Below, one piece after another: positions 1 to 11,832 of a stretch of DNA of 64,000 bases. The notes under the pieces were generated by a model, which saw nothing but the letters and a program-made list of their open reading frames with translations, was not told the DNA's origin and ran no database searches. How positions within the stretch are numbered: the first letter of the stretch is position 1; every line of letters begins with the position of its first letter. The stretch is from assembly GCA_030834895.1 (NCBI GenBank), contig JAUQXA010000010.1, positions 1 through 64,000 on the forward strand. Reading direction: 5' to 3'. The DNA is from Anaerolineales bacterium (GTDB lineage Bacteria > Chloroflexota > Anaerolineae > Anaerolineales > Villigracilaceae). The position numbers and the translations under genes are program-made.

Positions 1-3000
1 TCTTTTTCCTTCTGATGCCCTGTCGGGTCGTTGAAGTTGATGGGTCGGTTGGTAACGTAGGCATAGCGGTTGAGGGATTGTGGGTTGGCGAGGTCCGGGA
101 TGATGATGTCTGGTTGAATGAAGTGCATTATACAAGACGAATAAAAACGCGCCTTATAATCCATCAGCCCGCCCATGTCTTCATCGAGCGTTCTTTGTCC
201 AGTGTAACCGTAGTCGGTGGTATTGGTAATTGGTAAATTGGGACTCGGTATATTGGCGCGTTGTCCGCCGAAGGGGAGATAGCGTTGTTGGGTTATTAAG
301 GTGCCTTCGTCATCGGTGACGGCAACCACAGAGCCGAGGTGGTCGGTGAGAAGATAAGAAAGTGTCGAAGTTTCAGGTGTCGAAGCATCGTATTCGCGGA
401 CGGCGATGGTTTGTCCTGCGAAGGAGTAGTACTTCCTGATTTTACTACCGCTCACTTCATACGCGCCGCCGAAGTAGTAGGCAGTAAGTTCCGCGGGCTG
501 GGGTGACCCATCCACGTAGACAGTGGTGAGGGTGGCCGTGCGGGTCCCGTCGCCGTCGTAGGCGAAGTCCCATTGGGTATCGATTCTGGTCACGGAGTCA
601 CAGTCACCTTCGGCGATCTTCTGAATCGAGGAGATGCGGTTCTCGGTGTTGTAGGTCTGCTTGTAAAGCGTGCCGTCTTCTTCCATGCGGCAGGTCATGT
701 TGCCGTTCTCATCATATTCATACAAGCCGAGGATATCCGATGTCTCCGCGTCTGTGAGCGAAGTCACCGCGTGGGGCTGTGGATAGGGTGTGCCGTTGAT
801 CTCTGTCCCATTATAGGAGTAGACCTTCTCCTTCCATTCCGCAGTGGGCATGGCAGTTGGGGTGGGGGTCACATACGTCCCGTAATAGGCTTCAGTAGGC
901 GGGGTGAAGTTCGCCGTCCAGCGGGCAATGCCTTTGCTGATGCGGAGTTCGTCGATCCAGCCATTTAGTCCATAGTGGGCACCTGTGGTTCCCGTATACC
1001 TTCCAATTTGTACCCCTCCCGCCAAATTCGGTAGTACATCCGTGTCTGTTTGAGTTGTGCCAACTTGTATGCCGTTTATAAAGATTTTATATCCTGTTGT
1101 TCCCTGTTTTGCCAAAGCTATGTGATACCAGGTATCTCCCACGGGATTCCATGAAGCACTCGGTTGGATTATGACAGAACCGGAAGAAACCACGGTGAAG
1201 TAAAGCGTGTTGTTATTCAAAACCCACGCCCAGAAGTTACTGTTGTCGACACGTTGTTGTATAAAGCCCATTACAGCAGTTCCGGGATCCCCGTTGAATC
1301 TCACCCAAAAATCCATCGTCCATTCATTTGAATTTGAACCGCCATCCAGCCTCCAATCATCACTGTCTTCTGCGGTGATGTAGTCACCTGTGCCGTCAAA
1401 GTACGCGGATGCGCCGCCGAATTTGAATTGCGTCGTGTCGGTTTTTGCTTCACCTGTTGGAGACCACACCTTACCGGTTTCATCGGTAAAGGCTGTGGGG
1501 GTGGCGGCGCGATCCATGTGCAACAAGGACTTGACATACCCGTCAAAACCGGGGGTGGAAGTCACTGTGGGCGTTGGGGTGGGCGTGGCGTTCGGGTCCA
1601 CTTGTTGGAGGGTGGTGTAACTGTTGGCGGTCAAACCGCTCGTGAGGCTGGTGTAGTAATAAACGGCAATACGTCCCTTGCCGCCCGAGCCGGCCCCGCT
1701 TCCCCCGCCATTAACGGTTACAGTATTCAATGTAATCGTGTTGCCCTCAAGGCGCATGCTACCACCTGCACCTCCGCCACCGAGACTGGGAACGTCACCG
1801 CTCGATTTTATCGAGCCTGTAAAGGTGATTGTATTACCTGCAATCCAGAGGATTCCACCTCCCCTGGCTCCCGGATAGGGAGGCGTGCCTTCGCCTTGGG
1901 TTGTATATCCAGAGGGTCCGCCGCCCGACCCCATATAGATCTGGTCAAGAGAACTTATTCCAAACACAGCCCCTCCGGCGCCTGGCGCACCCTGGCCGTC
2001 ATACCCCCCTCCTCCTGCTGCCCCAGCTGTGCCATACCCGCCGCCGCCGCCGGCGCCAGGCTGTGTCCAGGCTGGTCCGCCTGTGCCCCCGGCTCCATAC
2101 CCCTGCCCACTTGGGAAACCAAGGTAATTGACGTGAATCACGCCAGAGCCATTTAACTCTCCTGCCACGCGGAAGGCAACCACGCCATATTTATATCCAT
2201 TGAAGGCGCTGGCAGTCAATGCACCATTCACGGTCAGGTTGTTGTAATTCGGTACACGCTGCAACAGGACGACCTGGGTTGACCCCACACCAGTATCGCT
2301 GTCTGCACTATTTCCATAGTTATTTGTCTTTGGATTAAGGAAATAAACAGTATCACCTACAACACCGCCTACCTTCAGAAACTCATACTTGCCAGTATTG
2401 GGTCCGGAGCCTTTGAGGTGCAAAACCAAAACCTCATCGCCGGCCGCCAGGCAGGTGATTCCCGGATATTCAGTCAATTGTGCGGTTGAATCGGTCAGTA
2501 CCTTGATGGAATAAGATACGCCATCGGCACAAGTGCGCGAGGGGTTGTAATTTGAGTTTAGGTTGAAGGTAATGCCTGAAGCGACGGTAAAGTTGCCGTC
2601 TCTGCCAGTGCCCCACGGGTTGACAGGAGTGGGGGTAAGATCGATCGGTGTGGGCATTGGGGTGGCTGAGGGTGCCTGTCCCAGCACGGCTGGATACGCC
2701 TGTGGGTTGCCGCTTTGTATCGACTGACTGACAATGTAATAAACAGCCACTCTTCCAAGCCCGCCTGCGCCTCCATTCACATTAGACTGATAACCGCCAG
2801 CCGCGGTAATTGAAGGAATGGAGATGGTGCCACCTTCGATCCGAATACTTCCACCGGCACCTCCACCGCCGGTGGGATATAACGTATCTTTATTGCCATT
2901 AGCTTTAATGCCGCCATTACCGGTCATACTAATTGCCTGGCTTGCAAGTAGAACGATACCTCCCCCTGAAGAGCCGGGTTGGCCCGGGTTGCGGCCGCCC

Positions 3001-5879
3001 TCACCATCAGGTGTGTCTCCTCCCGGGCCGCCGCCCGATCCCATGTAGATCCGATCAAGAGGCTGGGAGCCATAGATAAGTCCTCCTTGCCCGCCGGGAA
3101 TCCCGCCATACCCACCAGCCGCTCCATCTGAACCAGCAGTTCCATAACCACCGCCGCCCCCACCACTTGGATTACTCTGGGCGCCATTGCCTGGGTAACC
3201 CATGCCATACCCCTGCGAACCTGGGAAGCCAAGCCCATCAGCATTAATCACGCCAGAACCATTTAACGTCCCTGCCACGCGGAAGGCCACCACGCCGTAT
3301 TTAGATCCATCAAAGGGGTAAGCAGTAATCGCGCCAATTAAATTTACATCGCTGTAATTTGGCACACGCATCAACATCACACGGATTTGACCTGCCCCTA
3401 TGCCAATGTTGCTATCGCTGCGCCAGTTCACTCCATACCAACGAGTCTTTGACGTTGTAAAAGTAACCTGGTTATTAACCACCGTCGACACGCGCAGGAA
3501 TTCATAACTGCCGGAGTTGTAATCTTCGGCCCACCCGCCAGCAAGGCGGATGAGGAGGACCTCATCACCCTGGGTCAGGCATCCAGTTGCAGGCGTGGCA
3601 CTCAATACTGCCATCGTGCTTCCCAGAGTAGTGACACTATAGGCAACGGCATCCGCGCAAGTGCGACCAGTATTATTGGGATTGGCTTGCGCGTTGATGT
3701 TGTAGGACCCATTAATAGTCAGGTCTCTGTCAATGCCTGTACCCCATTGCTGTGCACTCATGGGTAGTGGGGTGGGAGTGGCGGTTGGAGTGGCGGTGGC
3801 GTAAATTTCAGCATAATAGGCCTGCCTCGGCGGAATGAAGTTCGCCGTCCAGCGGGGAATGCCCTTGCTGTACCTGAATTCATCGATCCAGCCGTTGAAG
3901 GAATTTGTGGCATTGTAGGACCCGACGGCAAAACTTCCGTTGAGGTTGGAAGCCGTCTTGCCCGAAATGGGGAATGATTCGGTAACTGTCAGGAAGGTCC
4001 CACCAATCGCGATCTTCGGCGTATTGCCATTCCTTTCCACTGCCACGTGGTACCAGGTATTGACAGCGGGTATCCAGGGGGCCGAGAATTTATAAGTATA
4101 GGCCCCCCCTGCATAGTGACCGACCTGGAGAGTGTTCGAGCCCCACCAAATATCAAACCAGTTATTCGCATCCTGGTATTGTGACACAAGGTTCATGGTT
4201 GAAGCTGTGGAATTGAACTTTATCCAGAAATCAATCGTCCAGTCTTCAGAGCCCATGTGGAAATCGTCGCTGTCTGTTGTGGTGATATAGTCTCCAGTGC
4301 CATCAAAAAGAGCAGAGGCCCCGCCAAATTTGAATTGCACCGCATCGATTTGTGCATTACCTGAAGCTGTCCAGGTCCTGTCTGTCTGGTCTGTAAAGCT
4401 GGTGGTACCATCTGTGCCGTTCAGATGCAGTAGCGATTTAGCATATTCATCGAAACCCGGCGTGGGCGTGACCGCCAGCGCTGGGACGGGGATAAAGAGG
4501 CCATATACGCCTTCAACTTCACTGCTCGTTAGGGCGCGATTATAGAACCGCACCTCATCCAGTCGTCCATAATATACATTCCCAACAGTGCTAGAACTAA
4601 ACTTCAGACCACCGGTGCCCATGCTCACAGTACCGGTCACTGTCTGCGAAGCCACCAGTTCGCCGTTTAAATAGAGTCGGGTCTGTCCGGCAGAGGCATC
4701 ATATACCCCTGTCACCATCGTCCACGTATCCACAGGGAGAATTGGCCCATATAGAGTGTTCGGGGTCAAATCGCCCACTTTGAAAGCGATGCTTCCGTTG
4801 GCGTTGGTGTTTGGGGAAGCTGTGGGAGTGGGGGTTCCCTGAGTGGAAACTGTGATGAGTGCATAATCATTACCCCCATCCTTTTGGACGATGTATTGGG
4901 TGCGTCCGCTGACCATGTCTGCAGGGTTGACCCAGGCCGAGATCGTGAAACTGCCATTGTTTTTTATATCGGGGTGATCTGCAACACTGGCATTGTGATT
5001 GGCGCTGTAGAAGAAGGCCCACTTGTCTTGTTCGCTCACGGGCTCGATGACAACGCCGTTATTTAAAGTTGCAGGGTTGGCAGTCGCTGCCAGGTCGGGG
5101 ATGACTGTACCTGTTGGCGCATTGAAGTTCCAGTAAGACTTCAAGCTACTGCTTGGTTCCGGAGTTGCGGTGCCAGTGGGGGTGGGGGTGTATACAGGTG
5201 TCGGGGAAGGCGTCAGGGTCGCCCATTCGCCGTAAGGGTAGTTTTGCGGGGTGAAGTCGCTTGTCCAGCGGGCAATGCCCCTGCTGATACGCACCTCGTC
5301 GATCCAGCCGTTAAGGGGAACAGAGCCACCGCCACTGGCACCAATTGTAACGGGTGCGGAGTTTATCATCATTGTGCCTGTAACAGTAGCACTGGCGACA
5401 GAGACGCCATCCACGTATAATTTCCACACGTTTCCATTACGGACTATCGCTATGTGCTGCCAGGTATTGGCTACGGCCGCACCTCCTTGCAGGGCCACAG
5501 CCCAGGTTGAACCGTTCTGACTGGAGCGGAAACTCCACTTTCCCGACGCAGTGTCATACCAAAGCGTGAAAGGTCCATAATTGGACGGGGATGCACGCTT
5601 ATCGAAAATCACCTGCGATGTCGTGGTAGCGGTGAGCCGCACCCAGGTTTCCAAGGTGAAATCACCACTTCCGAAGTCAAAGTCAGCATGATTATCGGTG
5701 CTGATGTAATCCCCTATTCCATCGAGCTTTGCGGAGGCTCCACCAAACCTGCTTTGGTCTATGTCGATTTGCGCATCTCCGTTTTTATACCATATCTTCC
5801 CTGTTTCATCGGTAAAAGTTGTTGACCCATCTGTGCCGTTCATGTGCAGCAGGGCGGAGGTGGAGGTATCCGTTCCCGG
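1..5879 (-). CDS. RHS/LamG surface protein, distal segment after an in-frame stop (runs off left edge)
   Basis: The frame of the upstream RHS gene stays open after the TAG at 5,880-5,882 and reaches position 1. I read both ends and the middle and met no further stop. In order of translation it holds a LamG (concanavalin-like) domain (about 5,880-5,250), a second (5,100-4,500), a third (4,470-3,840), two related Gly-rich modules with a leading WGTGRD-type motif (3,770-2,780 and 2,650-1,620), a further LamG domain (1,550-900), and the RHS-associated core (DHLGSVVAVTD, GYTGQRTLDEDMG, LNRYAYVTNRPINFNDPTGH). TPTPT linkers separate the modules. The first in-frame ATG after the stop is at 5,841-5,843, but it lies inside the first strand of a LamG domain and has no clear ribosome site. 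It is therefore better read as the broken end of the upstream gene than as an independent gene. The C-terminus is outside the window. Confidence 0.8.
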
Positions 5880-8800
5880 CTAGGAAGTGGGAGTAAAGGT
5901 AGGTGTGGGCGTCGCCTGGGGGGTATTAGTGAATATCGGCGTGCTGGTTGGGGTGGGGGTATATGTAGGTGTTTGCAACGGAGTATTGGTTGCAGTTTGT
6001 GTTGGCGTGGGAGTCGGCTCAGCCATCAAATCTGAAATCTCGGTTTGTGTCAATGCCCGGTTGTAAATGCGGGTTTCATCGATCACACCATCGAAGTACT
6101 CGCCCCAAATATCGTTGCCTCCAATCCATACTTCCTCCCCTCCGTCGGGGATTGTTCCCCCGGAGACGGAAGTGATGTCGCGAAGCGTGCCATCGATGTA
6201 GAACTTCAAATCCGACCCGTCATACGTGCAGGTCAGGAAATACCATGTGTTGGGTTGCAGTTCGATGTCACCCTCGACCTGTTCATCGGTCCATGTGCCG
6301 CCCAGACTCATCCGGCAGACCGGGTGATATGCCGTCGGCGCGTCAGATGCCCTGGCATAGATCTGCCATTCATACCATGTGCCCGCGGCATTGGAGCGCT
6401 GCATGATCGTGGACCAGTCAGAAGTCAGGCTGTCCGCGTAGACCCAGGCGGCAAAAGTAGCCTGGTTTGTGTTGAGACTCAAACTGGCGCTATCTGGAAT
6501 CTGGACACGATCATTCGAACCGTCAAAGTTAAGTCCGCTATTGAACTTTCCTGTTGTCCAGGAGGCTCCACTTACTGCGCCATGATTACCGTTCCCGGAA
6601 GAGTCGCCGGCTGTTGTTCCCGCGCCTTCATCGAAATTCCAGTATCCTGCAGATGAGGCAGAGGGAGTTGGGGTCTCCGTACCGCTTTGCCGCATGGGCG
6701 CGGCGAGATGTCCGCTGGAGGAGGCGCTCAATTGTGGCGGCTTGTATACCACCGGCGCAATGACGGAATTATTCTCCTGGAAGGCAAGCGGTGTGGAAAT
6801 CACCCAGTCGTTCATTTGCGTGATGTTCCCCGTCTGGTCGTAATCGAATTGCTGGTCGTATTTAATAACCTGGTTCTGATCTTCAATGGTATATGCCCTG
6901 GCGGTCTTCAAACGGTTCAGGAAGTCGTAAGTATATTCATGGGTCTCGGTTAGCTTGCCGTCTGTAATGCCGGTAATGTTGCCTGCAAGGTCATAGGTAT
7001 AGCCAAAATTCATCAGTGAAGTTGCGTCTTTAGAGGCCGTGCGTGAAGACAGGCGGTTGTTATCAGTCCTGTACTGGTTGTTGACCGTCACACCATTTCC
7101 CAATGCCTGTGAAGCAACCTGCCCGAGCGTGTTATACGTCAGGTCAACCAATGAATTGTTCTGGTCCGAGCTTAAATTCTTTGGGCGTCCAAGTGCGTCG
7201 TAGGCATAGGTCAATATCTCGCCATCCGGGTATGTCACAGAAATCGGGCGTCCGAGCCAGTCGGTATGGGTGGTCATGGACTTTGTCTGCCCGCCAATTG
7301 CGCGGTTTTCGGTCACGCTGCGGCCGAAGTTCGCATATGTCCACAGGGTTGTCCCCCCCGAATCAGACATCGAAGTACGCATCCCGATGCTGCCGGCGGA
7401 AGCACTGTAAACATTCTGTGAAATCAACGAGTTGTCCCCATTCTTCTTGTTCAATAAACGTCCGAGCGCGTCATACTCGAACTTGAGGACAACGCTGCGC
7501 GCGTCCGTCTGCTGGGTTAAGTTCCCAAGCGCATTGTAGGTATAGCTCCACTCTCCCATATCCGGGTCTTGCATGGCGGTCTTGCGTCCCAGCCAGTCAT
7601 ATTCAATCTCACTCTGTGTGCCTTTCGCGTCGGTCACAAGCACTAGGCGGTCGCCCGCATCGTATGAATAAAGGGTAGTTGCATACAAAGTGGTGGAATT
7701 CGAATATTCCTTTACACTCACAAGCCGGCCAATGCCGTCTGTGGTGCGCGAGATCTTGCTGCCATTGGGATCGGTAACTGCAGTCGTTAGGCCGTCGTAT
7801 GAAGTGGTCGTTGTTATGTTTCCCGGCTGTTTTGCTGTCAGGACGCGTCCCAGCACATCGAAGGTGGATTCCGTAAATTGCTGGCCCGATGGGCTAATGT
7901 AATGTCCACCCACAGCGCTGCTGTAATACGGCAAACTTTGCTTGAAAACAAGTCCCTGCGGGTTAAAATAACTATCAGTGACAAGGATTTGGTCATCGCC
8001 AGCGGCAGGCGTGTTTTTATTATCCGCCACCTGGGTTTGAAGCGTGCGCCCCATTCCATCATAAATTCCCCAAACCGAGCGGTACTGGCTGGCAATCGTA
8101 TCCAGAATTTGCATTTCGACAGCGTAAGGCGCCGGAATCCGCCCGCTCCCGTTTACCTGAGGGTAGGTGTAATACACCCCCGGCTGTATCAATCCGGGCG
8201 CGTGTACAGACAGAGTCCGCCCCAGTCCATCGTATTTTGTCGTCGTCACCCAGCCGTTTGGATCTGTCGTTTGGTATGGCAATCCAAGCCCATAAATGTA
8301 GTCCGTCGTACTGGATTGACCGAGCGCATTCGTGGTTTGAACTGCATATGTATAGGTTTTCGGATGGTCATTATCATCGTCTAATTCGTATGAGATACTG
8401 GTCGTATATGGGGTGTTATCTTGGATGCTGCCTGGCGCGGTATTTACTATGCCATATTTCATGAAGGCTTGTACTGAAGTTACATTTCCATAATCATCGT
8501 AGTCAGTGGCCGAATCAACGGTTTGATCTCCCTGCCCGGTGAGGCGCTGTGTAAGTGTCAAAACGCCTCTTTCAAGTGTCGCCGTTGGATCATTATTTAG
8601 CTTATGATCGTAGTGATAACGCGTGTCACCTAACACCTGATTAGAGCTGTTTACCAACAGCGCACGCGAGACCTTATCCAGGATGTATACACTTGGGTCG
8701 GGATTGGTCAGGTACTCATAATAGGTTTTTCGTAATACCGAATACCCAACATAGTCCGTCTGCATCAACAGGTTGCCCGTGCCGGGATCTCTGGTTGTGA

Positions 8801-11513
8801 TGGTCTTTGATGTTTGTATCAGACTTCCGCCGCTCAACTCGTATCTTGCCGTGCTGTACAAGTAACGGAAATTCCAGCCTGAGAAGGGCGCCTTGCTGTT
8901 ATCGGTGACATAGGTATTCAATACCCGTCGATAGGTGGTCGTCCCATTTAGCCATTCCGTTTTGGTTTCACGGCCGGTGTCCAACCCGCTGGTGCCGAAG
9001 GTATGTGCGGTTGAAAGGATCACCGAATCGTTATTGGTGTAATCGAGTTGGTTTTCCGCCGAGGTGGTGTAGCCAATCAACGCGCCAAGGTTGGGGTTCC
9101 CGCCCGAGCCGGCATAGACAGGGGTTGTGTATGTATAAGACTGCGAAGCCGCGGTTTCAACCCCGCTATTCACACGTACATTTTTGACACGGTAGTTGTA
9201 CCAGGAGTCTGTGCCCCGTCCATCGGTCTCGTATGTGTAGGTCAACAAACCGCCTGCGCCGTTATCGATGGAAATAAGGCGTGGATATGTGTATTTATCG
9301 TTGGTTCCTGTTACGGCGCGGTTGTCCATGTTTTGATAGATAAAACGGATTGTAGGCGCATCCACAACAGAAGCAGACTGTTCGCTTTCAGTGAAACTAC
9401 CTGATGTCTTTATACTGGTCAGGGTCAACGTGCCGTTCGTATTGGGCACGGCGGCAAGTGAATAATCAAGATCATAGGTCCGGACGATGCCGGACCCGGA
9501 ACAGTTGAGGTAACAGATTTCGATTTTGTCCAGCAATTGCGAATCCCGATTATCCCAAACATTGAAGTTGACCGGGACGTCGCCAACAGTCGAACGATCG
9601 TCGTACTCAAAATGTATGTTGTAAGCTGGGGAGAGTCCGCCGTTTGGGTGTTCCGGGTTCTGATATCCCGTGTATGCAATCGTATACAGGTAACTCTCAC
9701 GGTCAAAGGGTGCAATTGCACTGGATGGTTGTTTTTCATCGTATGTGTAGGAAATGTAATTTCCATGTGTGTCTGTAATACGGTCCACACGCCAGCGCAA
9801 TGCCACAAGGTTGTTTGCAATCCCCGCATAGCCAAGGGAGGCGTAGACACCGTCGGGTGTGAGGCAGTCGAGCCCATCTGTGGTGCAGGCATAGCCATAC
9901 ATCAATGCAAGCTGTTCCGAATCCTGGTTCCACCCGAGGCGATAGCGAGTCCCATCTGTGGTGACTACCTCCCACCATTCGCCTGTGGTATTTGGTGGAT
10001 TATCATTCCCGCTTTTCTGATTGCTGAAGGCATAATTGTGTCTCTCGATGTAAAGGAACGCATCGTGATCAGTGTAATATCTCTCCGGGTGGAGGTTGTC
10101 CTGCACAAGGTTGTACACCACACCGTTCAGCGTTAGTGCAAAATCGTTGATGTATCCATATCCTGTATTGCTTGTGGTGATCTTGCGCACAATTTCGATC
10201 CCATCGATGTTCCAACCCACCCCCACCCAGGGAGCCTGCACGTCACCCAACACGCCATCCACTGTGGCACTTGAATAGGAAAGGGAAACATCCGGTGACA
10301 TTCCGGCGCGCCCGGGAGGAGTCCAGATTGGGACACTATAACGCGAGGCGCCTGTAAACAACGAAGTGTATGGTTGGTCAAATAGGAGGACATTTGCGCC
10401 ATTTTGTGGCAATGAGCTACCCAGCCCAGCTCCCCAAATGGAAAAATGCGCAGCCTTTACTGTTACCGAATTAGAGTCTGCGTCCGTTTTGACAATGGGT
10501 ACTTTCACCCAGATGTTATGTTCATCATCATATGTCGCCACATACGGTTCCTGCCCGGCGGGAATCTGCTTCAAGTCCATCACGCCATCGAGATTGATTT
10601 CGAGGAAAGCCGGACTTTCGAATGCCGTATCTACTATCTTTGTAAGGGCAATTTCCTGTTCGCTGAGATCGCCTCCGGTAGTGGCTGCCGGTGTTGTGGT
10701 TTGAATCAATTCAAGATTAAATTGAAGTTCCGGTCCGTTGCCCGGAATTTCAGCAGGTTCAATGGAGACAACCGCTTCCTGCGGCAAAACCTCCTTATCA
10801 AGGTAAAGCGAATACCGTCCTGCCGTTTCCCATCCATCTCCTGTCTGGTCCGGTACCACGATCAACGAGTTCGGGTTAACCAACGAACTGTTATCCGCAA
10901 AGCCGAGGGAAGCTGTCTGGGTACGCATCTCCCCATTGAATTCATACTCGATCTTCGCGTTATGAATGGACAATACCCCCGTTTTATTATTTTTTACCTT
11001 GAGTGCGTATGAAAAGGCCGCTTCCTCCCCCACAATAAGTTTCTGGACGTTGTAGGTGATTGTACTATTTTTGGAGTTGTACTTGACTTGTTTGTCTGAG
11101 GAGGAACCAAACCCCAATCCATTTTCCAATGCGTCATAATAAACAATGTTATTAATCTGCGACTTGGAATTATTCCTGATTACAACATTGATTACGATGT
11201 CGCGATTACTCTCAACTTCACCCTTGCTGGTCGAGATCGAGAATTCAACAGGATCCTTTTCAGGCGTTGCGGGTTGTGGTTTGTTCGCCTCTGCCGAAAA
11301 GCGACCGGGGGACGGGAGCGGTGTAGCCGGCTGATAATAAACTGGCTTTGAATCCGGCGAAGCAGGATTTTTTTCGGCCTGTGGTGTTGGAAAATCAGAA
11401 GGGGAAAATGGCATTGCGATTACAGGGATTGGAATCATCGCATTGAGCAGGATGATAATTGCCACAACCACTCGAACAAAGAATTCCACCTTCGATTTGA
11501 CGGTGTGTGCCAT
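5880..11513 (-). CDS. RHS-repeat surface protein, proximal segment, ends at in-frame TAG
   Basis: Large secreted RHS/YD-repeat protein of 1,877 residues up to the stop. I chose ATG 11,513 because GGAGG lies 5 nt upstream; a TTG 12 nt earlier is part of that ribosome site. Order: N-terminal hydrophobic signal segment; Pro-rich linker; a DUF11-like adhesion domain (about 85-200); a SpvB/TcdB-like segment (SVPIWTPPGRAGMSPDVSLS, about 390); many YD repeats (YDALGRL, YDWLGRK) to about residue 1,550; one LamG domain (about 1,640-1,830); then a TPTPT linker in which TAG falls. Such proteins form hollow beta-barrel shells and often carry a variable toxin tip or adhesin. No toxin domain is visible inside the window. 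The original protein would exceed 3,830 residues. Confidence 0.9.
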   Translation of the reverse strand: MAHTVKSKVEFFVRVVVAIIILLNAMIPIPVIAMPFSPSDFPTPQAEKNPASPDSKPVYYQPATPLPSPGRFSAEANKPQPATPEKDPVEFSISTSKGEVESNRDIVINVVIRNNSKSQINNIVYYDALENGLGFGSSSDKQVKYNSKNSTITYNVQKLIVGEEAAFSYALKVKNNKTGVLSIHNAKIEYEFNGEMRTQTASLGFADNSSLVNPNSLIVVPDQTGDGWETAGRYSLYLDKEVLPQEAVVSIEPAEIPGNGPELQFNLELIQTTTPAATTGGDLSEQEIALTKIVDTAFESPAFLEINLDGVMDLKQIPAGQEPYVATYDDEHNIWVKVPIVKTDADSNSVTVKAAHFSIWGAGLGSSLPQNGANVLLFDQPYTSLFTGASRYSVPIWTPPGRAGMSPDVSLSYSSATVDGVLGDVQAPWVGVGWNIDGIEIVRKITTSNTGYGYINDFALTLNGVVYNLVQDNLHPERYYTDHDAFLYIERHNYAFSNQKSGNDNPPNTTGEWWEVVTTDGTRYRLGWNQDSEQLALMYGYACTTDGLDCLTPDGVYASLGYAGIANNLVALRWRVDRITDTHGNYISYTYDEKQPSSAIAPFDRESYLYTIAYTGYQNPEHPNGGLSPAYNIHFEYDDRSTVGDVPVNFNVWDNRDSQLLDKIEICYLNCSGSGIVRTYDLDYSLAAVPNTNGTLTLTSIKTSGSFTESEQSASVVDAPTIRFIYQNMDNRAVTGTNDKYTYPRLISIDNGAGGLLTYTYETDGRGTDSWYNYRVKNVRVNSGVETAASQSYTYTTPVYAGSGGNPNLGALIGYTTSAENQLDYTNNDSVILSTAHTFGTSGLDTGRETKTEWLNGTTTYRRVLNTYVTDNSKAPFSGWNFRYLYSTARYELSGGSLIQTSKTITTRDPGTGNLLMQTDYVGYSVLRKTYYEYLTNPDPSVYILDKVSRALLVNSSNQVLGDTRYHYDHKLNNDPTATLERGVLTLTQRLTGQGDQTVDSATDYDDYGNVTSVQAFMKYGIVNTAPGSIQDNTPYTTSISYELDDDNDHPKTYTYAVQTTNALGQSSTTDYIYGLGLPYQTTDPNGWVTTTKYDGLGRTLSVHAPGLIQPGVYYTYPQVNGSGRIPAPYAVEMQILDTIASQYRSVWGIYDGMGRTLQTQVADNKNTPAAGDDQILVTDSYFNPQGLVFKQSLPYYSSAVGGHYISPSGQQFTESTFDVLGRVLTAKQPGNITTTTSYDGLTTAVTDPNGSKISRTTDGIGRLVSVKEYSNSTTLYATTLYSYDAGDRLVLVTDAKGTQSEIEYDWLGRKTAMQDPDMGEWSYTYNALGNLTQQTDARSVVLKFEYDALGRLLNKKNGDNSLISQNVYSASAGSIGMRTSMSDSGGTTLWTYANFGRSVTENRAIGGQTKSMTTHTDWLGRPISVTYPDGEILTYAYDALGRPKNLSSDQNNSLVDLTYNTLGQVASQALGNGVTVNNQYRTDNNRLSSRTASKDATSLMNFGYTYDLAGNITGITDGKLTETHEYTYDFLNRLKTARAYTIEDQNQVIKYDQQFDYDQTGNITQMNDWVISTPLAFQENNSVIAPVVYKPPQLSASSSGHLAAPMRQSGTETPTPSASSAGYWNFDEGAGTTAGDSSGNGNHGAVSGASWTTGKFNSGLNFDGSNDRVQIPDSASLSLNTNQATFAAWVYADSLTSDWSTIMQRSNAAGTWYEWQIYARASDAPTAYHPVCRMSLGGTWTDEQVEGDIELQPNTWYFLTCTYDGSDLKFYIDGTLRDITSVSGGTIPDGGEEVWIGGNDIWGEYFDGVIDETRIYNRALTQTEISDLMAEPTPTPTQTATNTPLQTPTYTPTPTSTPIFTNTPQATPTPTFTPTS

Positions 11514-11832
11514 AGTGCCCTCCAAAAGCTGTTTGGTAATCTTGTTTATTTTTTATTGGGATTTATTTTCATACCCTGTAAATACAAACCCGAATATTTT
11601 CCAAGGATAGCAAAGGAAATATTTTTGGAACCATTTCCGTCCGGAACAAAACAGTAAGAATGCTTTGTGGGAAATTTCGAGAATAACTTTCCCGTGGATA
11701 CTCGGCCACAAAAAACTGTCGATCAGCAGATTAATGGATTTTAATTTTGTGCAGGTGCATATCTTACTTTGAATCCCCGATTCTGTAACCTATTGTTAAC
11801 TATGGGTATTCGGAAAAATCCCATCCGAAATA
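11514..11832. other. Intergenic region between RHS gene and response regulator
   Basis: About 320 bases, AT-rich, holding the RHS gene's ribosome site (GGAGG, near 11,520) and presumably its promoter. I see no convincing -35/-10 pair, no RNA gene and no coding frame with a ribosome site. Confidence 0.5.

Noticed and set aside
1620..3780. Gly-rich repeats as a CRISPR or tandem-repeat array
   Set aside because: The similarity is at the protein level between two coding modules; there are no evenly spaced identical DNA repeats.
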